54,276 nucleotides of DNA from positions 1 to 54,276 of the forward strand of contig JAJSAL010000027.1 in the NCBI GenBank assembly GCA_024274705.1, in the 5' to 3' direction. Within the stretch, counting starts at the first letter, position 1. Every line of letters starts with the position of its first letter. The stretch is from Spirochaetota bacterium (GTDB lineage: Bacteria > Spirochaetota > Spirochaetia > SPDA01 > JAJSAL01). A model generated the notes under the pieces. It worked only from the letters and a program-made list of their open reading frames with translations, was not told the origin of the DNA and did no database searches. The translations under genes and the position numbers were made by a program. Shown here in pieces: positions 8,868 to 17,315 of this stretch.

Positions 8868-10073
8868 TTATTGGGGGATATCCCCGACAACATTGTCAAC
8901 GTAATACATGATACCGAGAAGGTCGCCCTTACTTGCCCGGTTTCCTTCGGGGACCTGCAGCGTTCCCTTGTTGTCGTAGACAGGGCCCTCAAAAGGATCG
9001 AACTCAGCAGGTCCGCCTGCCGCCATCTGATCGTATCGCTTCATCACGAGATCATACACAGATATTGTCCCAAAATCGGGATCATCCACCATTGCCGCTT
9101 TCAGTTCATCCACAAACAGCGGATTGATCTTTTGATCGAAGGTGCCCCCCAGCTCCACAGCCTTTTCAGACAGAAGCCACCAGAGGTCTTCGTTTGTCCA
9201 TGTGCCGTTATACATGTCTTCCAGGATTTTTTCGTACATTACACCCCAGTTCGCCAGCTGACCGGAAACCACAGAATCTTCACCATATGCCTGCATGGGG
9301 CTGTAGTGGCTGAAGGTATAAATCTGGTCCCCCCTGGATGTATGTTCCTGTCCCACTTCGATAACCGCGGGAGTATCTTCTGTAAATGCCAGGGTATCGC
9401 ACCCTTCCGCTATAAGGGCTTCTGCGGCTTCCCGTGCCTTATCCGGACCGTACCATGCGTAGGTCCATTTGACGTAAACCTCCGCTTCCGGGTTGGCTGC
9501 TTTTATCCCCAGTGCATAAGCGTCGATGTGCCGGACAAGTTCCGATATCGGGAAGGCAGCCACGTACCCTATCTTATTCGTTTTCGTCAGGGCACCGGCC
9601 ATCAGGCCGTTCAGGTAGTACATCTGATACAGGTCGCCGAAATACGTTCCTACATTATCGGTCCGCTTGAAACCGGAACAATGCATGAACAGGGTGTCCG
9701 GATATTTTTCCCCGGCAGCCAGGGTATCGTCCATATATCCAAAGCTGGTGGTAAATACTACGTCACACTTTTCTTCCTGGACCATGCGATCGATGATTCG
9801 GGACGCGTCTCCTTCGGAAACGGATTCCACGTAAATCGTATCGAGCCATGGGAATTTATCCTCCACGTACTGTCTTCCCACATCGTGAGCGTGAGACCAG
9901 CCGTAATCCCCTATGGGACCCACGTAGATAAAGCCGGCTTTCAAGGTCTTTTCCTCTGTCTGTGTACCCGGGGTTTCTTTAACAGGTGCTTCCTGTTTAC
10001 CTCCGGCGTACACCATGGTAAACGCGATGAACAGCATCGTCGCCATAATTAGTATTCTTTTCATCAATTTCAT
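8868..10073 (-). CDS. BMP-family (basic membrane protein) ABC substrate-binding protein
   Basis: This 401-residue protein has a signal peptide and a mature end A-G-G-K-Q-E-A-P, with no lipobox cysteine. The body follows the BMP/PnrA family: K-A-G-F-I-Y-V-G-P-I-G-D-Y-G-W-S-H-A-H near residue 46, then V-V-F-T-T-S-F-G-Y-M and Y-L-N-G-L-M-A-G-A. Family members bind purine nucleosides or related small molecules for an ABC importer, probably the one encoded at 159-3683. ATG 10073 has GAGGAGG seven bases upstream. It is divergent from nikR and ends at a strong terminator. Confidence 0.9.
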   Translation of the reverse strand: MKLMKRILIMATMLFIAFTMVYAGGKQEAPVKETPGTQTEEKTLKAGFIYVGPIGDYGWSHAHDVGRQYVEDKFPWLDTIYVESVSEGDASRIIDRMVQEEKCDVVFTTSFGYMDDTLAAGEKYPDTLFMHCSGFKRTDNVGTYFGDLYQMYYLNGLMAGALTKTNKIGYVAAFPISELVRHIDAYALGIKAANPEAEVYVKWTYAWYGPDKAREAAEALIAEGCDTLAFTEDTPAVIEVGQEHTSRGDQIYTFSHYSPMQAYGEDSVVSGQLANWGVMYEKILEDMYNGTWTNEDLWWLLSEKAVELGGTFDQKINPLFVDELKAAMVDDPDFGTISVYDLVMKRYDQMAAGGPAEFDPFEGPVYDNKGTLQVPEGNRASKGDLLGIMYYVDNVVGDIPQ

Positions 10074-10106
10074 GAACTTCCTCCTCAGTGTGTATGATAT
10101 GAGGCT

Positions 10107-10124
10107 AAGGAGTGAGTACTCCTT
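10107..10124. promoter_or_regulatory. Perfect inverted repeat between the BMP gene and nikR
   Basis: AAGGAGT-GAGT-ACTCCTT is a perfect 7+4+7 palindrome centred between the divergent BMP and nikR genes. It is not followed by a T-run. It could be an operator for either promoter. It does not match the E. coli NikR operator (GTATGA with its mate 16 bases away). Confidence 0.45.
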
Positions 10125-10154
10125 TGTCAATAGAGTAATATGAAACACCACGAG

Positions 10155-10182
10155 TTGTTTTTTTGGGGTTCCTGTATATAAT
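10155..10182 (+). promoter_or_regulatory. Candidate sigma-70 promoter of nikR
   Basis: TTGTTT at 10155-10160 and TATAAT at 10177-10182 have a 16-base spacer. A GGAG ribosome binding site follows at 10191-10194, ahead of the ATG at 10204. Confidence 0.6.
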
Positions 10183-10203
10183 GTAGAACCGGAGCGGAGA
10201 AAT

Positions 10204-10614
10204 ATGATAAAAAGATTTGGTGTATCCCTGGAAGAAGATCTTCTCAATCAGTTCGATGGTCTGATTGCAGCTGATGGCTATGGAAACAGGTCGGAGGCAA
10301 TTCGGGACCTTATACGCAATGCACTGGTACAAAAGGAATGGAGTGATGAAGGGGCGGAAACCGCTGGTGCGGTGATTCTCGTGTACGACCATCACAGATA
10401 CGAACTCGCACAGAAGGTAACGGATGTTCAGCATGAACATTACAGCAATATCATTTCCACCCTCCATGTACACCTGGACCACCACAATTGCCTGGAAGTT
10501 GTTCTGCTCAAGGGGGCAGCCGGTGCTATTAAGAAGATTGCCGACAGTCTTATCAGTACACGGGGAGTCAAGCATGGCCGTTTCGTTGGTATGACCACGG
10601 GAAAAGATTTTTAA
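10204..10614 (+). CDS. nikR: NikR-family nickel-responsive transcriptional regulator
   Basis: This 136-residue protein has an N-terminal ribbon-helix-helix domain (R-F-G-V-S-L, then N-R-S-E-A-I-R-D-L-I-R near residues 28-38) and a C-terminal ACT-like nickel-binding domain. The four high-affinity ligands known from E. coli NikR are conserved here as His77, His88, His90 and Cys96. It should bind DNA as a nickel-loaded tetramer. No nickel transporter, urease or hydrogenase gene lies nearby; the neighbours are a divergent BMP gene and a GGDEF gene 28 bases downstream. Confidence 0.93.
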   Translation: MIKRFGVSLEEDLLNQFDGLIAADGYGNRSEAIRDLIRNALVQKEWSDEGAETAGAVILVYDHHRYELAQKVTDVQHEHYSNIISTLHVHLDHHNCLEVVLLKGAAGAIKKIADSLISTRGVKHGRFVGMTTGKDF

Positions 10615-10642
10615 CAGGAAACACATCTAGGATAGGTATGCT

Positions 10643-11749
10643 ATGTCAGATGGGAAAATCATCGATATCGTTAATCCTGAAGTACTTGCTCACTACGATT
10701 TGCTCGAAGAAATCGGTATCATTGATGAACTTGACCGGCTTCATGTGAGGCTGCGCCAGTCTTCTGAAGTCATTCGGGAAGCCGCTTCCCTGTTCAGTGA
10801 ACCCTCGGTGGATTCTCTTATGGATCATCTCGTTTCCTCCCTGGTGGACAAATTCATCCCTTCCCATCTCATTCTCGTGCTCAAAGATAGAAACCACAAG
10901 GCTTCACCATCGATCGTCTGCTTCGAAAATCTGAAGCAGGTTGCATCCCCCCTGAAAATCAACAATTTTGAGCCGTTCTATAACTTTTTTTCCGCCCGTC
11001 CGAAGAGTATAAACTTTTCGAAATTCAGGTCCGAACTGGGGAGCACGGATATTGCGGATTCTCTGGGTCCGCTGGCTCCGGAATATATATTTCCCCTCAT
11101 GGGAATCGATGGTATTTTCGGATTTCTCGTTTTCGGAAGAAAAATCGTGGATCAAGATTACTCTCCTGAAGAAGTAAAATACATCGAAGATCTTGTTACC
11201 TTTGCCTCTATAAGCCTGCAGAATATAATTAATTATGCCGACGCAATTACAGATTTTAAAACCGGATTATACAACCACTCTTTTTTTACACGCAGGATGG
11301 GGGAAGAATTGGCCAATGCAAAGAGGTATGAAAAAGAAATCACCCTTCTCCTTATCGATATCGACCATTTTAAAAGACTGAACGATACTTACGGCCACTT
11401 AGCGGGCGACGAAGTTCTTGTCTGTATTGCAGATGCAATACGGCATGCGATTCGTGCCGGTGACATCGTCTCCCGTTTCGGAGGAGAGGAGTTCGCGGTT
11501 CTTTTGGTTCAAACGGTAGAAGTGGCATCACTGGTTACAGCGGAACGGATACGGAAGACTGTAGAAGAAACATCGGTAGAGTATCTTGGGAACAGACTCA
11601 ATGTTACTGTTAGCGTCGGTGTACGAAACATTGGGAAAAAGGACGATGCCACGGTTGAAACCATCATCCACCAGGCTGACCAGGCGCTGTATAAGGCAAA
11701 AGATGAAGGACGAAACAGAGTCTGCGTATACGATGACCGGTTGGAATGA
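10643..11749 (+). CDS. Diguanylate cyclase with N-terminal GAF-like sensor
   Basis: This 368-residue cytoplasmic protein has a GAF-like region at about residues 50-190 and a C-terminal GGDEF domain. The catalytic motif F-G-G-E-E-F lies near residue 280. R-A-G-D just before it is an intact RxxD inhibitory site. The substrate-binding segments L-L-I-D-I-D-H-F-K and N-D-T-Y-G-H are also present, so the enzyme should make cyclic di-GMP from GTP and be feedback-inhibited. It follows nikR by 28 bases and may share its transcript. Confidence 0.92.
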   Translation: MSDGKIIDIVNPEVLAHYDLLEEIGIIDELDRLHVRLRQSSEVIREAASLFSEPSVDSLMDHLVSSLVDKFIPSHLILVLKDRNHKASPSIVCFENLKQVASPLKINNFEPFYNFFSARPKSINFSKFRSELGSTDIADSLGPLAPEYIFPLMGIDGIFGFLVFGRKIVDQDYSPEEVKYIEDLVTFASISLQNIINYADAITDFKTGLYNHSFFTRRMGEELANAKRYEKEITLLLIDIDHFKRLNDTYGHLAGDEVLVCIADAIRHAIRAGDIVSRFGGEEFAVLLVQTVEVASLVTAERIRKTVEETSVEYLGNRLNVTVSVGVRNIGKKDDATVETIIHQADQALYKAKDEGRNRVCVYDDRLE

Positions 11750-11793
11750 ATGAGTATTGTTAATACTGGTAATCTGGTGCACACTTCTGCCCT

Positions 11794-13110
11794 ATGAAAG
11801 AGGATAAACAACGGGTTGTTCAATTTCTGACGAACTACGGAATGGATTACACCCAGGTAGATATGGAATCCTGTTCCCGGCTTTACATTCAGGAGATGAC
11901 AGAAGGTCTTACAGCCCCGGGGAAAAGCAGTCTCGAGATGATTCCCACCTTCCTGGAAACCTTTAAGGAGCTCCCGAAAAATAAACGGGTTATTGCTATG
12001 GATGCCGGGGGTACCAATTTCCGGATAGCATCTGTACATTTCGATGACAGTGGAAAACCGGTCATCGAGAATTTCAACAGCTACACCATGCCAGGTTTAG
12101 AAAGAGAATTGAAGGCAGAGGAATTTTTTCAACAACTGGGGGACGCCCTTGACGATTACCTCGCTGTAAGTGAGCGGATCGGGTTCTGCTTTTCATACCC
12201 CCTGGAAATGCTCAGGAACCATGACGGAAGACTGATACGGTTTACCAAGGAGATCCGGGCGAAAGAAGTTGAAGGCCTGTTCATTGGAAAAGAGCTGAAT
12301 GCGGCACTTTCCCGGAAAACCAACAGCCGGGACAAACAGATTGTACTGCTGAATGATACGGTAGCCTCCCTGCTGGCAGGTATGTCGGCTGCTAAAGAAA
12401 AAAAATACGATTCTTACATCGGTTTTATCCTCGGAACCGGTATGAACTGCAGCTATATAGAAGCAAATGAATGCATTTTAAAAGAACCGGATCTTTCACC
12501 CGGGGCGAGCCAGATTATCAATATCGAATCCGGAGGATTCGGCAAAGCCCCCAGGGGAACGCTGGATCTCCTGTTCGACGAACATACCGATTATCCCGGC
12601 AAGTATACATATGAGAAGATGATCTCCGGCGGCTATCTTGGGCAGATGATCCTCACGGTGTTGAAACAAGCATGCCGGGACGGCCTGTTGGAAGGGACCT
12701 TCGGGGATTACATCAGCCGGTGCAGCACCTTGAGTACACAGGAGGTGAACGAGTTCCTTCTCTCTCCGACGGGAAACAATACGATCAGCAGATGGATACC
12801 AGTCGGGGAAGAGCAGGACCGTGCAATTATCTACATGCTTCTTATGCGTCTTATCGAGAGGGCCGGTAAATTCGCTGCAATAACCCTGTCCTCAATCATC
12901 CGTAAAACCGGGAAGGGAAGGAATCCCTGTTATCCTGTATGCATTACCGCGGAAGGCACGACCTTTTACAGGATGAAGTACCTCAAACAGGCGATTCAGT
13001 TCTATATGAAGCAGTTCCTTGTTGATTCGACAGGTATGTACTTTGAGTTTGTCAATGTAGAGAATGCACCACTGGTAGGTGCCGCAATAGCCGGATTGCT
13101 TACCGGTTGA
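11794..13110 (+). CDS. Hexokinase, eukaryote-like family (Treponema type)
   Basis: This 438-residue protein matches the eukaryote-type hexokinase fold rather than bacterial ROK or Glk kinases. The phosphate-1 loop A-M-D-A-G-G-T-N-F lies at residues 68-76, F-S-Y-P at 133-136, N-D-T-V with the catalytic Asp188, and G-T-G-M-N near 211. It should phosphorylate glucose or another hexose with ATP. Hexokinases of this class are characteristic of Treponema among bacteria. No clear ribosome binding site precedes ATG 11794, so the start is slightly uncertain. Its 3' end overlaps the convergent regulator gene by 11 bases. Confidence 0.88.
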   Translation: MKEDKQRVVQFLTNYGMDYTQVDMESCSRLYIQEMTEGLTAPGKSSLEMIPTFLETFKELPKNKRVIAMDAGGTNFRIASVHFDDSGKPVIENFNSYTMPGLERELKAEEFFQQLGDALDDYLAVSERIGFCFSYPLEMLRNHDGRLIRFTKEIRAKEVEGLFIGKELNAALSRKTNSRDKQIVLLNDTVASLLAGMSAAKEKKYDSYIGFILGTGMNCSYIEANECILKEPDLSPGASQIINIESGGFGKAPRGTLDLLFDEHTDYPGKYTYEKMISGGYLGQMILTVLKQACRDGLLEGTFGDYISRCSTLSTQEVNEFLLSPTGNNTISRWIPVGEEQDRAIIYMLLMRLIERAGKFAAITLSSIIRKTGKGRNPCYPVCITAEGTTFYRMKYLKQAIQFYMKQFLVDSTGMYFEFVNVENAPLVGAAIAGLLTG

Positions 13111-13819
13111 GCGCTTTCTTGAGTTTACTCTTTATCACACTGATGTGTTTTACCAGGATAGCCTGTACCTGGCTGATCTCCCCAGATTGTATAGCGTCGA
13201 TGAATTCCTGATGCTCTTCTATGATAGAAGCCAGATTCGGCATATTTTCATAGGTCGTTTTTATCTCTTCGTACATAAATGCTTTCAGAACTTCGTAGAT
13301 GTCGGAAAAGAGAGTGTTACCGCTTCCCTTGATAATGCAGCTGTGGAAATTGTAATCCGCCTCGATTAAATGCTCATAGAGACCATTATCCACAGCCATA
13401 CGCATTTTCTTTACGTCCAGTTCGAGGGTATCTATTATACCCTCCACTTGTTTCGGGTCATATTTGTACCGTTCCGTAAGTACCGTAAGGCACCAGAGTT
13501 CAATGGACTCCCGCATTTCTATGATTTCATAGATATCATTTTTTCCCAGCAGGAGAGACCATGTGATTGCCTCTGTTGAAATATGTGTTCTGTCACAGAC
13601 AAAGGTGCCTTTTGCCTTGCGGGATTCCAGGATGCCTAAGTAATTGAATACTTTTATCGCTTCACGGATCGATGAGCGGCCGATCCCGAACATCTGTGCC
13701 AGTTCCGCTTCGGTGGGGATCTGGTCATTTACCCCAAACTGTCCGGAGGCGATGAGTTCCTTGATTTTTTCCATGACCTGTTCGACAACCGTTTTTGGTT
13801 TTATTATCATGTTTTCCAT
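13100..13819 (-). CDS. GntR/FadR-family transcriptional regulator (FCD domain)
   Basis: This 239-residue protein has an N-terminal winged helix (I-P-T-E-A-E-L-A-Q-M-F-G-I-G, then S-S-I-R-E-A-I near residues 48-54, and G-T-F-V) and a helical FCD effector domain. The FCD metal-site pattern is visible as D-Y-N-F-H, E-E-H-Q-E-F and a late K-H. FadR-subfamily members usually sense organic or sugar acids. It is divergent from the 14-31 kb catabolic cluster, with 275 bases of repeat-rich DNA between, so it is the natural candidate regulator of that cluster. Confidence 0.9.
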   Translation of the reverse strand: MENMIIKPKTVVEQVMEKIKELIASGQFGVNDQIPTEAELAQMFGIGRSSIREAIKVFNYLGILESRKAKGTFVCDRTHISTEAITWSLLLGKNDIYEIIEMRESIELWCLTVLTERYKYDPKQVEGIIDTLELDVKKMRMAVDNGLYEHLIEADYNFHSCIIKGSGNTLFSDIYEVLKAFMYEEIKTTYENMPNLASIIEEHQEFIDAIQSGEISQVQAILVKHISVIKSKLKKALNR

Positions 13820-13916
13820 AAGCTGTTCCGTATTTGTTTGAAGATCATATAATACAATGTCTTATAATCTACCTATTATCCAATGGAATCTGAATTTCCA
13901 CAAGTAGTTTTTTCGA

Positions 13917-14045
13917 TTGACAGACAATTTCCCCTGATAGGAGATTCATTGTGGCGTAACCAATTTTCTTAAAGAAAAGGAGAAATTAAATTTGACAGAC
14001 AGGCGGCATTGTGGTAACATCAGACAATGCACCAATATCAGACAT
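13917..14045 (+). promoter_or_regulatory. Promoter and operator region of the catabolic cluster
   Basis: TTGACA (13992-13997) and TAACAT (14015-14020) form a 17-base-spaced promoter. The perfect inverted repeat GCATTGT-N11-ACAATGC (14006-14012, 14024-14030) covers the -10. AATATCAGACAT at 14034-14045 recurs exactly at 24556-24567, in the promoter region of the TPP-enzyme gene. TTGACAGAC (13917, 13992) and CATTGTGG (13947, 14007) each occur twice here as direct repeats. These are plausible sites for the divergent FadR-type regulator. Confidence 0.65.
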
Positions 14046-14094
14046 TATAATAACTTCATATTAGATAATAACGAATTGTGGAGGCACAGGCAGG

Positions 14095-14967
14095 ATGGCG
14101 AAGAGACAGATCGAAGATATCAGGCATCGGCCGAAATGGCATATAACACTGATACTGATAATAGCAATTATTATTTTTAACTTTCCCATTTTCTGGATAC
14201 TGCTGACCAGTGTCAAACCGAGTGTTCTCATAACCGAATCCAAGCCGGTCTGGCTGTTCCGGCCGACACTGGAACATTTCTCGAACCTCATGCTGGGTGA
14301 ATCGGAACGGGTGGCGACATCCACGAAAGGGGATTTCAATTTTCTTCTCTACTTGTCGAACAGCCTGATCATATCCATCGCTACTACTGTCATTGCCATG
14401 ATCCTGGCCTACCCGGCGGCATACAGTCTGGCTCGTTTCCGAACGCTGGGAGATAACTACTCTTTCTGGGTCCTTTCCATAAGGATGCTCCCTCCTGTGG
14501 TATTCCTCATACCCATTTCGATCCTGTTTGCCCTATACAGGCTCATGGATACGCGGATTGGTATCATCCTGGCATATCTGACATTCAATATTCCCTTTGC
14601 CTGCTGGATTATAAAAAGTTTTATCGAGGATATTCCCATCGATCTTGAGAAAGCTGCGAAGATGGATGGGTATTCCCAGTGGCAGGTGATGACAAAGATC
14701 ATCTTTCCTCTCACCAAATCCGCAGTCGCAGCAGTGATGATTATCTGTTTCATCTTTTCCTGGAACGAGTTCCTTTTTGCCCTTGTTATATCGTTCTTTA
14801 AATCCACGACTCTGACGGTCGGAGCGGCCCAGTTCGTTACGGGATACGGCATCAGGTGGGGAAAGATATCCGCGGCCTGTATCATTGCGATCGTTCCAAC
14901 CCTCACAGTCGGGTTGCTCGGCCAGAAGTACCTTGTCCGGGGACTTACTATGGGCGCCGTTAAGTAG
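14095..14967 (+). CDS. Carbohydrate ABC transporter permease (MalG/CUT1 type)
   Basis: This 290-residue protein has six predicted membrane segments, starting at about residues 15-38. The EAA loop that docks on the ATPase reads E-K-A-A-K-M-D-G-Y-S-Q-W near residue 185. The second permease is encoded after the binding protein at 18817-19746. Together they should form the channel for a sugar or polyol. The first membrane segment is followed by a periplasmic loop of about 60 residues, typical of MalG. It is the first gene of the cluster. Confidence 0.92.
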   Translation: MAKRQIEDIRHRPKWHITLILIIAIIIFNFPIFWILLTSVKPSVLITESKPVWLFRPTLEHFSNLMLGESERVATSTKGDFNFLLYLSNSLIISIATTVIAMILAYPAAYSLARFRTLGDNYSFWVLSIRMLPPVVFLIPISILFALYRLMDTRIGIILAYLTFNIPFACWIIKSFIEDIPIDLEKAAKMDGYSQWQVMTKIIFPLTKSAVAAVMIICFIFSWNEFLFALVISFFKSTTLTVGAAQFVTGYGIRWGKISAACIIAIVPTLTVGLLGQKYLVRGLTMGAVK

Positions 14968-14980
14968 GAAGGAGAAAATT

Positions 14981-16111
14981 GTGGCAGAAGTTGTGTTGGA
15001 TAAAGTGTGGAAGATATACGGTAAACGTGTGGAAGCGGTAAAGGAACTGAGCTTACATGTCAAAGACGGCGAGTTTGTTTCTATTCTAGGTCCTTCGGGC
15101 TGCGGAAAAACATCAACATTGAGGATGATTGCGGGGCTCGAGGAAATTACCCGGGGCCATCTCTCCATCGGGGATAAGGTGGTAAACGATGTAGAACCCG
15201 GGAACCGGGGTATTTCCATGGTGTTCGAAAATTATGCCCTCTTCCCTCATATGACGGCGTACGAAAACGTGGCCTTTCCCCTTAGCTTGCGGGGTGTGGA
15301 TAAATCGGAAATCGATAAAAAAGTCCGGGAAATAAGCAGGCTGCTGGAAATGGATTACATGCTGGAGGAACTGGCTGCTTCCCTGGGAGGAGGAGAACGT
15401 CAACGGGTGGGTATCGCCCGGGCGCTTGTCCATGAAAGCAGAGTTCTCCTGATGGATGAACCGATATCCCACCTGGATGCCGCCCTCCGTTCTAAAACGC
15501 GGACCGAGCTCTCCCGGCTGCAGAAAGTCCTGGGCATTACCACGGTGTATGTTACCCATGACCAGTTGGAAGCATTAGCCATGGCAGACAGGATCGCGGT
15601 ACTCAATTTTGGTGAACTCCAGCAGTTCGGTACGGCCGACGAGTTGTATTACGCACCGGAAAACAAGTTTGTCGCCGATTTCGTCGGTGAACCTCCTATG
15701 AATTTTATCCCCTGCAGACTAAAGAGAAAAGATGAAAATACGGTCCGCCTGTTTACCGAATGTTCCGATTTTGACATTACCCTGAAAGGAGGAGATGCTA
15801 AGCGGCTCGATCCTAAGTGTACCGATAGTAAGGTGTGGTTCGGTGTCCGGCCGAAGGACATTGTGATCACTTCATCAACAGAGGGGGATTCTTCCGGCGG
15901 GAACCAGGTGAAAAGCCTGGTACTGAACTTCGAACCCGGTTGTGAGCACTCAATAATCGAGGGGAGCATCTGTGATTCCCGGGTGCTTATTCAGTGTGAT
16001 CCGGATGTCCAGGCAACACCGGATGATACCCTGTTTCTGGATGTGACGGGAAAGCGGTTCCATATTTTCGATTTCGAAACTGAAAAAAGTATCCTCGAAA
16101 AGAAGCTCTAG
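14981..16111 (+). CDS. CUT1 ABC ATPase, subunit with degenerate signature motif
   Basis: This 376-residue MalK-like protein starts at GTG 14981, with AAGGAG six bases upstream. Walker A is G-P-S-G-C-G-K-T-S and Walker B L-L-M-D-E-P-I-S; the H-loop is normal (V-T-H-D). Two core positions differ from MalK: the Q-loop reads V-F-E-N-Y-A-L-F, with Glu for Gln, and the signature is L-G-G-G-E instead of L-S-G-G-Q. The C-terminal third is the MalK-type regulatory OB domain. It lies 13 bases after the permease gene and 11 before a second, different ATPase gene. Confidence 0.92.
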   Translation: MAEVVLDKVWKIYGKRVEAVKELSLHVKDGEFVSILGPSGCGKTSTLRMIAGLEEITRGHLSIGDKVVNDVEPGNRGISMVFENYALFPHMTAYENVAFPLSLRGVDKSEIDKKVREISRLLEMDYMLEELAASLGGGERQRVGIARALVHESRVLLMDEPISHLDAALRSKTRTELSRLQKVLGITTVYVTHDQLEALAMADRIAVLNFGELQQFGTADELYYAPENKFVADFVGEPPMNFIPCRLKRKDENTVRLFTECSDFDITLKGGDAKRLDPKCTDSKVWFGVRPKDIVITSSTEGDSSGGNQVKSLVLNFEPGCEHSIIEGSICDSRVLIQCDPDVQATPDDTLFLDVTGKRFHIFDFETEKSILEKKL

Positions 16112-16122
16112 GGAGAAGGTAG

Positions 16123-17232
16123 ATGAGCATATCATTAGAGATAGAAAAACTGACAAAAACCTTCGGAGAAGAAGTTGCCATACAGGACCTGGATTTTTCC
16201 ATAGAGCCCGGGGAACTCTTTGCCCTTCTCGGACCTTCCGGCGCCGGTAAATCAACGACCCTCAGTTGTATCGCGGGTATTGAAACCCCGAGCAGCGGGG
16301 ATGTACGGGTAGATGGTGAGTCCGTTCTCCCGGTGAAACCGCAGTTCAGGGATTTTTCCATGGTTTTCGAAAGTTATGCCCTGTATCCCCATTTCACCGT
16401 TGCGGAAAACATCGGTTTTCCCTTGCAGGCGCCAATCCGGTCCGGTGAATTAACGGAAGAGGAAAAGAGGGAACGGATACAAAAAGTTGCACAGATGCTT
16501 GAAATACCGGAGCTCCTGGACAGGTATCCGAAGGAACTCTCCGGCGGCCAGAAGCAGCGGGTCGGCCTGGGAAGAGCGCTTATCCGGAGGCCCCGGTTAT
16601 ACCTGATGGACGAACCGATCGCCCATCTGGATGCAAAACTGAGGCACCATATGCGTGGTGAACTGAAAAAACTGATCAAGGAACTGGGGGTAACAGCTCT
16701 CCTGGCAACTCCCGACTATAACGAGGTAGTGGCCATGGCGGACAGGGCGCTCATCCTGAACCAGGGCAACCCCGAACAGATCGGAACTCCGATTGAGTTG
16801 TACAACCAGCCGAAAAACGTTGTGGTTGCCAATGCCATCGGCGATCCCCCGATCAACCTGCTGGATTGCGATATACAGAAAGAAGGGGGCGGTTTGTTCC
16901 TGAAAGGGGAGGGATTTTCCGTCAAATGCAACGCTGCACTCAAGTCAGTAGTGCATAAACACAATCTGGCAGAAGGGCTCATCTTCGGTGTTCGTCCGAA
17001 GGACATCACCATTGAGAAAGACGCTGCACGAGGGCTTATCCGGGGAGAGGTGTACGTGTTCGAACCGTTAGGCGGAGAAGCAGTTGCCACGGTGAGGGTC
17101 AATAAAAAACTGGTAAAGATCGTGTGCCCCTGGGAAGATAAACTATCAACCGGTGAAAAAGTGGGACTGAGTTTCTCATTGTCGAATGTATACATATTCG
17201 ACAGAAAGAGCGGCACAGCACTTTTAGCTTAA
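16123..17232 (+). CDS. CUT1 ABC ATPase, subunit lacking the H-loop histidine
   Basis: This 369-residue MalK-like ATPase has Walker A G-P-S-G-A-G-K-S-T, a canonical signature L-S-G-G-Q-K-Q-R, Walker B L-Y-L-M-D-E-P and a C-terminal OB domain. The Q-loop is V-F-E-S-Y-A-L-Y, Glu for Gln as in its partner. The H-loop reads L-A-T-P-D-Y-N-E, with Pro where His is expected. The defects complement those of the 14981-16111 subunit, so a heterodimer would have one normal and one degenerate ATP site. The start has a GGGAGAAGG site. Confidence 0.92.
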   Translation: MSISLEIEKLTKTFGEEVAIQDLDFSIEPGELFALLGPSGAGKSTTLSCIAGIETPSSGDVRVDGESVLPVKPQFRDFSMVFESYALYPHFTVAENIGFPLQAPIRSGELTEEEKRERIQKVAQMLEIPELLDRYPKELSGGQKQRVGLGRALIRRPRLYLMDEPIAHLDAKLRHHMRGELKKLIKELGVTALLATPDYNEVVAMADRALILNQGNPEQIGTPIELYNQPKNVVVANAIGDPPINLLDCDIQKEGGGLFLKGEGFSVKCNAALKSVVHKHNLAEGLIFGVRPKDITIEKDAARGLIRGEVYVFEPLGGEAVATVRVNKKLVKIVCPWEDKLSTGEKVGLSFSLSNVYIFDRKSGTALLA

Positions 17233-17315
17233 GGAGGATATGGCCGGTGGTTCTGATGAAATTGCCGGGCATTCAACATGAAAACAATATACAAAACTTT
17301 TGTATGGAGGAGTGT

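Noticed and set aside
10091-10124. Canonical NikR operator between the BMP gene and nikR
   Set aside because: A GTATGA half-site is present at 10092-10097, but its inverted mate at the right distance is missing.
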